This document shows positions 52,792 to 62,272 of a DNA stretch of 64,000 nt, piece after piece. The DNA is from CAVVXN01 sp963772585 (GTDB taxonomy: Bacteria > Planctomycetota > PLA2 > JAEUHO01). Each line of letters begins with the position of its first letter. The first letter of the stretch is position 1. Location of the stretch: assembly GCA_963772585.1 (NCBI GenBank), contig CAVYXV010000010.1, positions 248,001-312,000 on the forward strand, written 5' to 3'. The position numbers were made by a program, and so were the translations under genes. The notes under the pieces are model-generated. The model was given only the letters and a program-made list of their open reading frames with translations, was not told the origin of the DNA and did no database searches.

Positions 52792-53748
52792 ATGTCGTCG
52801 CCGTTCGCGCTGCCCCGCCCCGGGACCGAGTCGCTGAGGCCCGTGGGTGGGGTGTCGCCGCTCGTGCGGCCGCTCGCCCTCGACATCATCATCCTCACCT
52901 ACGCGCTCTTCACGGTGACGGTGGTGATCGCGGGCGCCGCGGCGATTCCGCACGCGGAACGCGTGGTCATGGCGCACCTCGCGGGGCTGCTCGTCTACGC
53001 GCTGCTCCGGTGGGGGGCCACCGACGGGATCGCCTTCCGGTTCCTGTTCTTCCTCTCCCTCATCGGCCTCGTCGTCGGGATCTTCGAGGGCATCGGGGTC
53101 ATCCTCCCCTACATCCACGCGAACGACGTCGCCGTCATGAAGGCGGACGGCATCCTCGCCCAACTCGATGTCCGGCTCTTCGGGAGCGACCCGACGACGT
53201 GGTTCACCCCGCTGCTGACGCCCGTCACCGTGACGGTGCTCCAGATCTGCTACACGAGCTACTACTTCCTCTTCGTGATCGTGGTGGTCGTCGTGCTGGC
53301 GCGTCACCGGTACCGGTCGTTCCTTTCCTGGTCCGCCGTCATCACGGGGTGCTTCTTCACCACGTACCTCGGCTACTACTTCGTGCCGGCGTACGGGCCC
53401 CGCATCCACAACCACTACGAGGTGCTCCTGCCGCACACGGACGTGTCACGGGCCATCTACGGCGCGATCGACAGCCTGGACCTCATCCGGCTGAACGCGT
53501 TCCCCTCCGGACACACGGCGGTGACGCTCGTCTACCTGGCGATCCTCTTCCACGAGAACCGCAAGGCCGCGTGGATCTTCCTCCCTCTCGTGGTCGGCCT
53601 GGTCGTGGCGACGGTGGCGCTCCGCTACCACTACCTCGTGGACGTCGTCGCCGGGATCCTGGTGGCGGCGCTCTGGATCCCCTGGGGGGCTCGCGCGGTC
53701 TTCCACTTCGACCACCAGCGGCACGCACCCGACCGCCCGGCGGGCTAG
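52792..53748 (+). CDS. PAP2-superfamily membrane phosphatase
   Basis: 318 residues with about six membrane helices. The lipid-phosphatase signature is split as usual: YFVPAYGPRIH before the active site, AFPSGHTAVTLVYLA with the acid/base His, and LRYHYLVDVVAG with the nucleophilic His. The overall form (KADGILAQLDVRLFG, CYTSYYFLFV) resembles inositolphosphotransferase/Aur1-like PAP2_3 proteins rather than classical PgpB. It would cleave or transfer a phosphate or phospho-head group on the periplasmic side. Next to a phosphodiesterase, suggesting phospholipid remodelling (inference). The ATG at 52792 lacks a clear GGAGG. Confidence 0.9.
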   Translation: MSSPFALPRPGTESLRPVGGVSPLVRPLALDIIILTYALFTVTVVIAGAAAIPHAERVVMAHLAGLLVYALLRWGATDGIAFRFLFFLSLIGLVVGIFEGIGVILPYIHANDVAVMKADGILAQLDVRLFGSDPTTWFTPLLTPVTVTVLQICYTSYYFLFVIVVVVVLARHRYRSFLSWSAVITGCFFTTYLGYYFVPAYGPRIHNHYEVLLPHTDVSRAIYGAIDSLDLIRLNAFPSGHTAVTLVYLAILFHENRKAAWIFLPLVVGLVVATVALRYHYLVDVVAGILVAALWIPWGARAVFHFDHQRHAPDRPAG

Positions 53749-53762
53749 CAGCCCAACGACGG

Positions 53763-55805
53763 TCAAGCGAGCAGGAAGCGGTCGAGCCAGGCGAGGACCT
53801 CCGCGTACCAGCGGAGCGAACTGCGCTTGTCGAGGATCCAGTGGTTCTCGTCGGCGAAGTAGAGCAGCCGGGCGGGGATGCCCCGGGCCTTCAGGATGCC
53901 GTAGCACAGGAGGGCGTGGTCCACCGGGACGCGGTAGTCCCGTTCGCCGTGGATCACGAGCATGGGCGTTGCGAGTCCCGCGGCGTGACGGGCCGGGTTG
54001 TACCGATCCACGGCCTCCGGGTCGTCCCAGAGGTCACCGCCCACGGCCCGCCGCCAGCCGAAATTCACGTCGGCGGCGAGCTGCAGCCCGAGGTCGTAGA
54101 CGCCGGCGTGATTCACGGCGCAGCAGAACCGGTCGCTCGTGCTGGCGAGCCACGCGGCGAGGTATCCGCCGTAGGAGCCGCCCGCCACGGCGACCCGCTC
54201 CGCGTCCACCCATCCCAGGTCGGTCAGCGCGTCGGTGGCCCGGTGGACGTCCCCGGCTGGGCGGTCGCCCCATGCGCCCTGGATGCGCCGAGCGAAGTCC
54301 TGACCGAAGGAGGTGGACCCCTGGAAGTTGACGCACGCCACGACGGATCCACGAGCGGCGAACGTGGGGGCGTGCCAGCGCCAGTGCCACGCGTCCCCGA
54401 AGGTGCCGTGCGGCCCGCCGTGGACCAGGTGGACCAGCGGGGGACGGTCCCCGTCCCGGTGGCCGGGCGGAAGCAGCACGATCATCTGCACCGCCTGCCC
54501 GCCCGCGCCCTCGTAGCGCACCTCGCGCACCTCGCCGAGGTGTACGTCGCCCATTCGCCGCCGGGCGAAGTCCGTGAGGGCCTCCGTCCGGCCGGAGCCC
54601 AGGTCGATCCGGGCCACCTCCGGCGGCTCGGCGAGGGAGTGGTGCAGCGCCACCACGCTTCCGCCGCTCACGGGCCGCGGCCGGGCGAACGTGCCGCCCT
54701 CGGTGAGAGGTTTTGGCACGCCCTCCGCCCCGCCGGGTCCGATCCGCAGCCGGTAGAGGCGCTGCGTCCCCTCGGACTCCGCGTGGAAGACGAGCGCCCC
54801 GGAGCCCACGAAGCGCCACCCCTCGGGGGAGAGATCCTGGTCCTCGAGCAGGCCTTCGTGCGCGCCGGTCTCGGGGTCGCCCCGCATGAGGCGCGTCCGG
54901 TCGGCGTAGAAGTCGGCATCGACCTTGCGGCCGAAGACGTAGGACCGCCCGTCGGGCGCGTGGCGGGCGCCGAACGCGTCGTGGGGGAGGGCCGCCGTCA
55001 GGCGTTCCGGCTCGGGCGCGTCGAAGCCCAGGCGGTAGACGTCCCGCCGCGGCCGACCGTCGGCGCCGAGGTTCGCGATCGCGGTGAAGAGGATCCGCCG
55101 GCCGTCCGGCGCGATGTCGTAGCTGCCGGAGGGCTCCATCCCGTCGAAGTGCAGGGCGGAGGCCGGCATCAGGTCCCTGGACTCCCGGCTCGCGAGGTCC
55201 AACAGGAAGAGGTGGGGGATGCGTCCGTCGACGAGCCACCGATCCCAGTACCGGTAGAAGCGCTCTTCCGTCGCGTGGACCGTCCGGCCGTCGCGGCGGC
55301 GGCGATCGGCCTCCTCGCGCGTCGCGTCCGGCGTCGGGTGTCCGTCGAGGAGCCAGACGCCGAAGACGAGCCCGCTCCCGTCCGGGAGCCATTGCGGGTC
55401 GAAGGCGCCGAGCGGGAGGTCGGTCACCGTCTCGGCTTCCCCGCCGTCGAGGGCGAGGATCGCCACCTGGGGCGGGGCGGGCTTCTCGCCCGACGCGACG
55501 AAGGGGCGGTGGACGAACGCGAGCCGCGTTCCGTCGGGAGCGAACGCCGGATCGGCGGCGTGGCGCTCGGGGCTCGTGAGCCGCCGGGGCGACCCTCCCC
55601 GGACGGGGACCGACCACAGCGCGGTCCGGACGGCCCCGCGCTCCCCCGCGTACTCGGTGACGGGCACGCAGACCGTCTCGCCGTCGGGGGACGGCTCGGG
55701 GGCTCCCACCCGCGGCAGGGACCACAGGAACGAGGGGTCCATCCGGCGGGAGCCGGCGCGAGCGGCGTGGAGGACGCGGACCTTCGGACGATGCGGCTCG
55801 GTCAC
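53763..55805 (-). CDS. S9 prolyl-oligopeptidase-type serine peptidase
   Basis: 680 residues from GTG at 55805, preceded by GAGGGAGGG. The first ~400 residues are a beta-propeller of WD/PD40-like strands (PEPSPDGETVCVPV, ADPAFAPDGTRLAFV, DIAPDGRRILFTA). The alpha/beta-hydrolase domain has HGGPHGTFGDAWHW for the oxyanion site, nucleophile Ser544 in VAVAGGSYGGYLAAW, Asp623 in HGERDYRVP and His655 in DENHWILDK. No signal peptide, so cytoplasmic. It likely degrades oligopeptides (acylaminoacyl-peptidase or dipeptidyl-peptidase IV class). It ends 14 nt from the convergent PAP2 gene. Confidence 0.95.
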   Translation of the reverse strand: MTEPHRPKVRVLHAARAGSRRMDPSFLWSLPRVGAPEPSPDGETVCVPVTEYAGERGAVRTALWSVPVRGGSPRRLTSPERHAADPAFAPDGTRLAFVHRPFVASGEKPAPPQVAILALDGGEAETVTDLPLGAFDPQWLPDGSGLVFGVWLLDGHPTPDATREEADRRRRDGRTVHATEERFYRYWDRWLVDGRIPHLFLLDLASRESRDLMPASALHFDGMEPSGSYDIAPDGRRILFTAIANLGADGRPRRDVYRLGFDAPEPERLTAALPHDAFGARHAPDGRSYVFGRKVDADFYADRTRLMRGDPETGAHEGLLEDQDLSPEGWRFVGSGALVFHAESEGTQRLYRLRIGPGGAEGVPKPLTEGGTFARPRPVSGGSVVALHHSLAEPPEVARIDLGSGRTEALTDFARRRMGDVHLGEVREVRYEGAGGQAVQMIVLLPPGHRDGDRPPLVHLVHGGPHGTFGDAWHWRWHAPTFAARGSVVACVNFQGSTSFGQDFARRIQGAWGDRPAGDVHRATDALTDLGWVDAERVAVAGGSYGGYLAAWLASTSDRFCCAVNHAGVYDLGLQLAADVNFGWRRAVGGDLWDDPEAVDRYNPARHAAGLATPMLVIHGERDYRVPVDHALLCYGILKARGIPARLLYFADENHWILDKRSSLRWYAEVLAWLDRFLLA

Positions 55806-55836
55806 GGCGGGCCCTCCCTCGTCGCGGCGGCCGGGG

Positions 55837-56712
55837 TCAGCCCGTGCGGATCGCCTCCGCCGGATCCACCCCTTGCTGGATCCGGTCGTAGTCCAGTTGG
55901 CTCCCCCGCGCGCTGTGCGGCACGAGGTAGACGCCCAGCATCAGCAGGAAGGCGACGACCACCGCCGCACGCCGCCAGCGTGCCTGGGCGGGCCGCCGCA
56001 GGAACGCGAGCACGCCCGCCGCCGCGACCCACGCGAGCCACATGATGAGCGTCTTGTTGTCGGTGAGGTCGTGACCCTTGGGCCAGCCCGTCCACAGCTC
56101 GCCGAACGCGAGCTTCTGGACCACGGGGCCCAGGATCATCCCGCCCGCCGTCATGAACCCGAGCGTCCACGCCGTGCAGCGGGCGGTCTCCGGGCGGCCC
56201 AGGAGCCCGGCCAGCGCGGCGCGGGTGCCGAAGAGGATCGCGAAGAACATGAAGGCGATGTGGGGGACGAGGACCCACGCGGGTACGGGCCCGCGGAAGC
56301 GGAGGACGACGGTCTCGCGCCCGGCGGGGACGTGCACGGGCGCGCCCTTGCCGGTCGGTGCCATCCGGATCGCGTACTCCACCTTGCCCGCCGGAGGCTG
56401 TTTCGGGAGGCGCCCCACGAAGCGGTCGCCCTCGTGCGTCATGGGCTCCGGGGCGAAGGGGTCCTCGGTGGGGTAGCGGCGCCAGAGCAGCGTCGCCCTC
56501 TCCGCCGCAGGCGGGGCGGGTACCGAGACCTCGGCGTCCCGCGTCGTGACCGCGCTCCGCTCCAGGCGATACCGGAAGGCCTCGCCCTCGATCTCGGCCC
56601 CACCGCGGTACGGGTGGGATGGTCCGGTCCAGCGCTGCCACGCCGCCGCCGCCAGGGTGACGACGACGGCCGCGATCCATAGAGACCGACCCGACGGGCG
56701 CGCGAGGGACAT
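55837..56712 (-). CDS. Membrane protein with periplasmic beta domain
   Basis: 291 residues. An N-terminal helix (LWIAAVVVTLAAAAW), then an extracytoplasmic beta domain of about 120 residues with a YRLERSAVTTRDAEV-like start, then four membrane helices. The membrane half carries MTAGGMILGPVVQKLAFGEL followed by WTGWPKGHDLTDNKTLIMWL, a pattern shared by an unnamed group of membrane proteins in Bacteroidetes and Planctomycetes. No function is known. It lies 31 nt upstream of the S9 peptidase gene on the same strand, so probably co-transcribed. Confidence 0.8.
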   Translation of the reverse strand: MSLARPSGRSLWIAAVVVTLAAAAWQRWTGPSHPYRGGAEIEGEAFRYRLERSAVTTRDAEVSVPAPPAAERATLLWRRYPTEDPFAPEPMTHEGDRFVGRLPKQPPAGKVEYAIRMAPTGKGAPVHVPAGRETVVLRFRGPVPAWVLVPHIAFMFFAILFGTRAALAGLLGRPETARCTAWTLGFMTAGGMILGPVVQKLAFGELWTGWPKGHDLTDNKTLIMWLAWVAAAGVLAFLRRPAQARWRRAAVVVAFLLMLGVYLVPHSARGSQLDYDRIQQGVDPAEAIRTG

Positions 56713-56813
56713 GGCGCGCAGGGTATCCCGTGGCCTGCCGGGTGCACGCCCCGGTCGCAGGGCTACCCTCGACGCCCCAGGCGGGTGGTTTCCTGCGACC
56801 GGGGAGGGATCCC

Positions 56814-57092
56814 ATGAAGGCGGTAGCCGAGATCCAGGTGGTGCCCCTGGGCGTCGGGGTGTCCGTACGCCGGGAGGTGCGCCGGGCCCACGAGCTGTTG
56901 AAGGAGAGCGGGCTCGAGGTCCAGCTGCACGCGTACGGGACGAACGTGGAGGGCGACCTGCACGCGATCCTCGCCGCGATCGAGCACGTCCACGTGCGGC
57001 TCCACGAGGAAGGGATCGTCCGGTTGGCGAGCACGATCAAGCTCGGGACCCGCACCGACAAGGAACCGTCCCTCGCCGCCAAACTGTTCTGA
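56814..57092 (+). CDS. MTH1187/YkoF-type thiamine-binding protein
   Basis: 92 residues, one full DUF77/MTH1187 domain. Motifs: VAEIQVVPLGVGVSVRREVR, ESGLEVQLHAYGTNVEGDL, VHVRLHEEGIVRLASTIKLG and TRTDKEPS, all diagnostic. Family members bind thiamine or related pyrimidines and form tetramers in the cytoplasm. GGGGAGGG precedes the ATG at 56814; the longer upstream in-frame extension is not family sequence. Confidence 0.93.
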   Translation: MKAVAEIQVVPLGVGVSVRREVRRAHELLKESGLEVQLHAYGTNVEGDLHAILAAIEHVHVRLHEEGIVRLASTIKLGTRTDKEPSLAAKLF

Positions 57093-57169
57093 GAGGGTTC
57101 GGTCGCCACGGCGATGGGGGCCGGAAGGGGCGGGCCGACATGGGGCGGGCCGACACGGGACGGAGCCCC

Positions 57170-57192
57170 ATGGGGGTTCGGGAACCCCCCAT
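57170..57192 (+). terminator. Candidate hairpin downstream of the thiamine-binding gene
   Basis: ATGGGGGTTC pairs with GAACCCCCCAT allowing one extra C, forming a short-loop hairpin about 80 bases after the stop. Only scattered T residues follow (TTGATTCTCATT), so termination strength is uncertain. Confidence 0.35.
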
Positions 57193-57351
57193 CGCAGTTG
57201 ATTCTCATTCGCAAGGGACGGCGCCCGTGGGGCTTTCCGCCCCCCGATCGGCCGGATGAGAGGGAAGACAGGCCCTACCAGGCGGTACAGTGTGTCCATG
57301 GAAGACGGGCAGCGGCAGAGGGTATGTCGCCCAGCCATTGCGGAGGGTTTC

Positions 57352-59841
57352 ATGAGCACCCATCTACGCCACGCGACGACGTTCGTCGTGGTTCTCGCGC
57401 TCTCGGTCGCCGTCGGCGCCTGCGGAAGCGACGGAGGAAACCCCTTCGTTCCCCCGCTCCCCGACACGACCCCGCCGTCCGTTTCGGCCACGCCGATGGG
57501 CGGCTACGCGGCGAGCTATCCGAGCGGCGTGACCCTCACGGCGACCGACGCCCGTGACGCCAACCCGGTCATCTACTACACGATGGACGGGACCGCCCCG
57601 ACGGACCAGAGCACGCTCTACAGCGGCCCGATCGCGGTGAGCAGCGACACCGTCCTCCGGTTCTTCGCCGTGGACGCTTCCGCGAACGCCTCCGATCCCG
57701 TGACCGAGGGCTACGTGGTGACCGGCGGCCCGGGCATCAAGGAGGACTGGGCGAAGAGCGGCCACGGGGACATCGGTGCGGAGCCGTGGCGCCACTGGGA
57801 CGACGACGGCGTCGTTTCGACGTCCTGCGCGAAGTGCCACTCCCCCGTGGGCTTCGTGGACTACGCCGAGGACGGCACCGTCGATCTCGACGCTTCCCTT
57901 CCCCTCGGCCTCTCGTGCGACGGCTGCCACGACGGCATCCCGAACACCCTGTGGGACGACCTGGCCACCTACCCGGCCATGGACCCGATCCTCTTCCCGT
58001 CGGGCGAGAGCGTGTCGCTGTTCGGGCCGAGCAACCAGTGCATGGCCTGCCACCAGGGCCGCGCGAGCTCGGTGGACGTGGACGACGAGATCTCCCAGAA
58101 CCCCGGCGGGCCGCACTCCTTCATCAACATCCACTACTTCGCGGCCGCGGCCAGCTACTTCGGCTCCGAGGTGGCCGGCGGCTACGAGTACGCGGGCATG
58201 GCGTACTTCCCGCGGAACACGTTCCCCTCGCACCCGCAGGAGCTCGAGACGTGCGTCGGCTGCCACATGCGCGGCAGCAACAAGTCGCACACCTTCCTGC
58301 CGGAGGTTGCCGACTGCTCCGGCTGCCACGGGGGCGCGAGCTTCGAGACCCTGGGGGGGACGCCGGGCCTGAACCACACCCGGATCACGAGCCTCAAGTC
58401 CGACTTGCTGTCGGCGATCCAGGCCTACGCGACCGGAACGATCGGGACGGCCATCTGCTACAGCCCGGACGCCTATCCCTACTTCTTCATCGACACGAAC
58501 GGGAACGGAACCTGCGAGCCGAGCGAAGGCGTCAACGCCAACAAGTACACCGCCTTCGACGACGCGCTGCTCGAGGCGGCCTACAACTACCAGGTCGCGG
58601 AGAAGGAGCCTTGCGGCTACATCCACAACGGGACGTACGTCCAGCAGTTCCTGTACGACTCGACCATGGACCTGGGCGGCACGCCGAGCGTGATCCCGCC
58701 CGGACGCACCGGCTTCGACGCGACGGGGCTCACCATCCAGCAGGCGGCCACCGCCCAGTTCAAGATGTCCGGCCACGCCCGGGCGGACCAGCCACCGTAC
58801 CGCCACTGGGACGACACCGGTGAGGTGGAGACCGACTGCGTGCGGTGCCACACCTCGAGCGGCTTCGCGGACTACGCCGACAACATGACGATCGACGACG
58901 GTCCCGTCCGGGCCATCGAGGTCGTGGGCTGCCGCGGTTGCCACGAGTCGACGGACCTGTTCGCGAGCCAGGCCACCAAGTGGGAGACCCAGGACACGGC
59001 CGGGAGCGGTCCCCTCGTGGACGTGGAGTTCCCCTCCGGCGTGACGAAGGACCTGGGGGACGCCAGCAACCTGTGCATGTCCTGCCACCAGGGCCGCGGC
59101 TCGGGCGACGATGTCGCGACCGCCTCGGCGAACACCGTCGTCCAGGCGCCGGACTACGACTCCTATGATTTCGTCAACCGCCACTACCTGGCGGCCGCGG
59201 CGATCTTCTTCGGCACGGACGTGACGGCGGGCTATGAGTACGCGGGCCTCACGTACCGCGGGCAGACGCCGTTCACCTCGCACCCCGCGGACGCCAAGAC
59301 GTGCATCGGGTGCCACATGGGGGCGCGGACCGACGGCCCGCACACCTGGACGGTGAACACGACCGCCAGTGGGCTGAGTTGCTCCACGTGCCACGGCGTC
59401 ACCGACCCCGACGACTTCCGAAACCCCGGGGACGCGGTCGACTACGACGGCGACAGTTCGGTGGAGGGGTACACGAAGGAGATCGCGGGCATGGAGGCGA
59501 TCCTCCTGGCCCAGATCCAGGCTTACGCCAAGAACCGCCTGAACGGGGGTGCGAACGCCTCTCCGATCGTGTACTCGGCGAGCGCGTACCCCTACTTCTT
59601 CATGGACACCAACGCCGACGACGTGCCCGACCCCGGCGAGCTCACCTTCGCGAACCGCTACCGCGACTTCGACGACCTCCTGCTCGAGGCGGCGTACAAC
59701 TACCACTCCGCGTTGGATCCGTGCAGCGGCATCCACAACGGCAAGTACGTCATGCAGACGATCTACGACTCGATCGACAGCATGGACGACGGAATCATCA
59801 ACGACTCGCCGAACGCGAGCTTCGGCATCACGCGGCCGTAA
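57352..59841 (+). CDS. Decaheme c-type cytochrome lipoprotein with duplicated pentaheme modules
   Basis: 829 residues. The lipoprotein signal ends VAVGAC with Cys24. Residues 38-122 form a chitobiase-C-terminal-like domain (VIYYTMDGTAPTDQSTLYSG). Ten CxxCH haem sites follow, five per half: CAKCH (159), CDGCH, CMACH, CVGCH, CSGCH, then CVRCH, CRGCH, CMSCH, CIGCH and CSTCH (near 677). The halves are tandem duplicates: both have SGH...YRHWDD or PWRHWDD, HFAAAA/HYLAAAA, AYPYFF-DTN and LLEAAYNY. Likely an outer-membrane or surface electron carrier. GGAGG lies six bases before the ATG. A perfect hairpin terminator follows. Confidence 0.92.
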   Translation: MSTHLRHATTFVVVLALSVAVGACGSDGGNPFVPPLPDTTPPSVSATPMGGYAASYPSGVTLTATDARDANPVIYYTMDGTAPTDQSTLYSGPIAVSSDTVLRFFAVDASANASDPVTEGYVVTGGPGIKEDWAKSGHGDIGAEPWRHWDDDGVVSTSCAKCHSPVGFVDYAEDGTVDLDASLPLGLSCDGCHDGIPNTLWDDLATYPAMDPILFPSGESVSLFGPSNQCMACHQGRASSVDVDDEISQNPGGPHSFINIHYFAAAASYFGSEVAGGYEYAGMAYFPRNTFPSHPQELETCVGCHMRGSNKSHTFLPEVADCSGCHGGASFETLGGTPGLNHTRITSLKSDLLSAIQAYATGTIGTAICYSPDAYPYFFIDTNGNGTCEPSEGVNANKYTAFDDALLEAAYNYQVAEKEPCGYIHNGTYVQQFLYDSTMDLGGTPSVIPPGRTGFDATGLTIQQAATAQFKMSGHARADQPPYRHWDDTGEVETDCVRCHTSSGFADYADNMTIDDGPVRAIEVVGCRGCHESTDLFASQATKWETQDTAGSGPLVDVEFPSGVTKDLGDASNLCMSCHQGRGSGDDVATASANTVVQAPDYDSYDFVNRHYLAAAAIFFGTDVTAGYEYAGLTYRGQTPFTSHPADAKTCIGCHMGARTDGPHTWTVNTTASGLSCSTCHGVTDPDDFRNPGDAVDYDGDSSVEGYTKEIAGMEAILLAQIQAYAKNRLNGGANASPIVYSASAYPYFFMDTNADDVPDPGELTFANRYRDFDDLLLEAAYNYHSALDPCSGIHNGKYVMQTIYDSIDSMDDGIINDSPNASFGITRP

Positions 59842-59890
59842 CCCCTCCGGACGGCCGGGGCCCCGCGCCCCGGCCGTCCGGCCCTGCAAC

Positions 59891-59918
59891 GGGAGCCCCC
59901 GCCTCGGCGGGGGCTCCC
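59891..59918 (+). terminator. Rho-independent-type terminator after the decaheme gene
   Basis: GGGAGCCCCCGCC and GGCGGGGGCTCCC are perfectly complementary (13 bp) around a very tight loop and are followed by GCTTTCG. It sits 50 bases after the cytochrome stop, separating it from the downstream dehydrogenase gene. The stem is strong but the T run is short. Confidence 0.75.
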
Positions 59919-59987
59919 GCTTTCGTGTCCGTCCGCGCGGTGTGGGGGAGAAGTCAATGCTCGGGGCCACGGGCTGGAGCCACGCGT

Positions 59988-62261
59988 ATGCTCGCCTGTG
60001 GCCTCCCCGCCCGGCGCGGGCGGGGTAGCGCGTCTCGGCCCCATCCCTTGCGACCTCTCCTCCCCTGGTCTCCGCCCTTCCTGGCCCTGGCCGTGGTCCT
60101 GGCCTTCCTGCTCCTCGCCTGCGGCGGGGGCGGCGGCCCAACGACCGTCTCCCCGGCGCCGTTCGGCCTGACGGGGCGCCCCGCCCCCGAGGGGCTCGCC
60201 TTCCCCACGGGACGCCCCGACCCCTCGGGCGTGGGGGTCGTGCGGGCGTTCGGCGCCCTGACGTTCGAGCGCCCCGTCTTCCTGTCGGCCGCCCCGGACG
60301 GCTCCGCGTGGCTCTACGTGGTCGAGCAGGCGGGGCGGATCCTCGTCTTCCCCGACCGATCCGACGCCGACGCCGCCGCGACGTTTCTCGACATCCGGCC
60401 CCTCGTGAGCCGCTCCCACGACGAGGAGGGGCTCCTCGGGCTCGCCTTCGACCCCGACTGGGACGCGCACGGCGGCACGTTCTACGTCTACTACTCGGCC
60501 GCGAATCCCCGTCGCTCCGTGCTCGCGCGCTACGCGGGGACCTTCGCCGCCGACGACGTGCCCGTTGCCGACGGGGAGAGCGGCGAGATCGTGCTCCAGA
60601 TTCCCGAGCCCTACGGGAATCACGACGGGGGAATGCTCGCCTTCGGCCCGGACGGGATGCTGTACGTGAGCGTCGGGGACGGGGGAAGCGCGAACGACCC
60701 GGAGGACAACGCCCAGGACAGGACGACCCTCCTCGGAGGCCTGCTCCGCCTCGACGTCCGGGGGCGCGCCACCTACGCCGTGCCTTCCGACAATCCGCTG
60801 GCGGGCGAGCCCGGTTTGCGAGGGGAGCTCTGGGCGTGGGGGCTTCGAAATCCCTGGCGGTTCTCCTTCGACCGCGGCACCGGGGACCTGTGGGTCGGCG
60901 ACGTCGGGCAGGGAGAACGGGAGGAGATCGACCGCGTGACGGCCGGCAGCAACCTGGGCTGGCCGGTCTACGAGGGGACGCGGTCCCATCGCAACCCCGC
61001 CGGCCTTCCCCCGGGCGCCTTCTCGCCTCCCGTCCTGGACTACCCGCGCGTCGCCGGCACGTGCGTGATCGGCGGCTACGTCTACCGCGGCACGGCGGTT
61101 CCCTCGCTGCTCGGAGCGTACGTCTACGGCGACTACGGCTCCGGGGGGATCCGGGCGCTGGTCCACGTCGGAACGTCGGTCGTCTCGAACGACGTCATCG
61201 GCAGCGTGGGGCAGGTGGCGAGCTTCGGTGAGGACGCGCGGGGGGAACTGTACGCCGTGTCGTTGGCGGGAACGCTCTGGCGGTTCGAGGAGCAGGATCC
61301 GACCCCTCCCCCGGCCATGCCCGAACGGCTCTCCGAGACGGGGCTGTTCCGGGATCTCGCCACCCTGGAGCCGAATCCCGGGCTGGTGCCCTACGACGTC
61401 CGCGCGCCCCTCTACAGCGACGGCGCCTTGAAGCAGCGATGGATCGGCCTGCCGCCGACCGGGTCGATCGCCTTCGACGACACCGGACCCTGGGCGTTCC
61501 CCGTCGGAACCGTCCTCGTCAAGCACTTCGAGCTACCGCTCGTCGCCGGGGACCCGGCCTCGGCTCGACGCCTCGAGACCCGGGTGCTCGTGAACATGGT
61601 CATGGGGTGGTCGGCGTCCACCTACCGCTGGAACGACGCGCAGGACGACGCGCTTCTCCTGACCGGCGCCGAGACGGCGACGCTCGTCGTCCGGGATCCC
61701 GGCGCGCCCGGCGGGGAGCGCACGCAGATCTGGGAATTCCCCGCTCCGAGCGACTGTTTCCGCTGTCACACCGACGCCGCGGGTACCGTGCTCGGCGTGC
61801 ACACCCGCCAGTTGAACCGGGAATTCGCCTATCCCGCGGCGACGGACAACCAGCTCCGCGCCTGGAACCACGTCGGGCTCTTTGACGTGGATCTGGCGCC
61901 GCCGGCCTCCTACCCGGCCTTCGCGGTGCCCTCCGACGCGGGGGCTCCCGTGGACGCCCGCGCCCGTGCGTACCTCCACGCGAATTGCGCGCAGTGCCAC
62001 CGGCCGGGCGGCCCCGCGCCCGGCGGGATCGACCTTCGCGCCGGGACGTCCGAGGCGCAGATGGCTCTCCTGGACGTCCCTCCCACCGAGGGCGACCTCG
62101 GCCTCGAGGACGCGCGCCGCGTCGCGCCCGGCGCCCCCTCCTCCAGCGTGCTGTGGGAGCGCATGCGCCGCACCGACGGCACACGCATGCCGCCGCTCGG
62201 AAGCCGCGTCGCGGACCCGGCGGGGGTGGGCCTGATCGAGACATGGATCCGCACGCGGTGA
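59988..62261 (+). CDS. Lipoprotein fusing a sorbosone/glucose dehydrogenase propeller to an SO2930-type diheme cytochrome
   Basis: 757 residues. An Arg-rich start and hydrophobic segment end at FLLLAC with a Gly run, a lipobox. The propeller (about 80-450) is of PQQ-dependent glucose/sorbosone dehydrogenase type: PVFLSAAPDGSAWLYVVEQA, EEGLLGLAFDPDW, NHDGGMLAFGPDGMLYVSVG, WAWGLRNPWRFSFD. From about 465 it is an SO2930/TIGR03806-type cytochrome: LSETGLFRDLATLEPNPGLV, PYDVRAPLYSDGALKQRWI, with haem sites CFRCH at 590 and CAQCH at 667. Sugar or aldose oxidation could pass electrons directly to the cytochrome module. GGAG precedes the ATG. Confidence 0.92.
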   Translation: MLACGLPARRGRGSASRPHPLRPLLPWSPPFLALAVVLAFLLLACGGGGGPTTVSPAPFGLTGRPAPEGLAFPTGRPDPSGVGVVRAFGALTFERPVFLSAAPDGSAWLYVVEQAGRILVFPDRSDADAAATFLDIRPLVSRSHDEEGLLGLAFDPDWDAHGGTFYVYYSAANPRRSVLARYAGTFAADDVPVADGESGEIVLQIPEPYGNHDGGMLAFGPDGMLYVSVGDGGSANDPEDNAQDRTTLLGGLLRLDVRGRATYAVPSDNPLAGEPGLRGELWAWGLRNPWRFSFDRGTGDLWVGDVGQGEREEIDRVTAGSNLGWPVYEGTRSHRNPAGLPPGAFSPPVLDYPRVAGTCVIGGYVYRGTAVPSLLGAYVYGDYGSGGIRALVHVGTSVVSNDVIGSVGQVASFGEDARGELYAVSLAGTLWRFEEQDPTPPPAMPERLSETGLFRDLATLEPNPGLVPYDVRAPLYSDGALKQRWIGLPPTGSIAFDDTGPWAFPVGTVLVKHFELPLVAGDPASARRLETRVLVNMVMGWSASTYRWNDAQDDALLLTGAETATLVVRDPGAPGGERTQIWEFPAPSDCFRCHTDAAGTVLGVHTRQLNREFAYPAATDNQLRAWNHVGLFDVDLAPPASYPAFAVPSDAGAPVDARARAYLHANCAQCHRPGGPAPGGIDLRAGTSEAQMALLDVPPTEGDLGLEDARRVAPGAPSSSVLWERMRRTDGTRMPPLGSRVADPAGVGLIETWIRTR

Positions 62262-62272
62262 GGGAGCCCGGG

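Noticed and set aside
53010..56045. A 1011-residue plus-strand frame over the PAP2 and S9 peptidase genes
   Set aside because: It is out of frame with PAP2 and antisense to the S9 peptidase, whose catalytic triad is complete.
57121..57160. Short GGGCCGACA-type direct repeats, considered as a CRISPR or repeat array
   Set aside because: Only two or three imperfect 14-15-base units without spacers; no array and no cas genes nearby.
57364..60141. A 925-residue minus-strand frame over the decaheme gene
   Set aside because: The plus strand carries ten CxxCH motifs and a lipoprotein signal; the minus frame has none.
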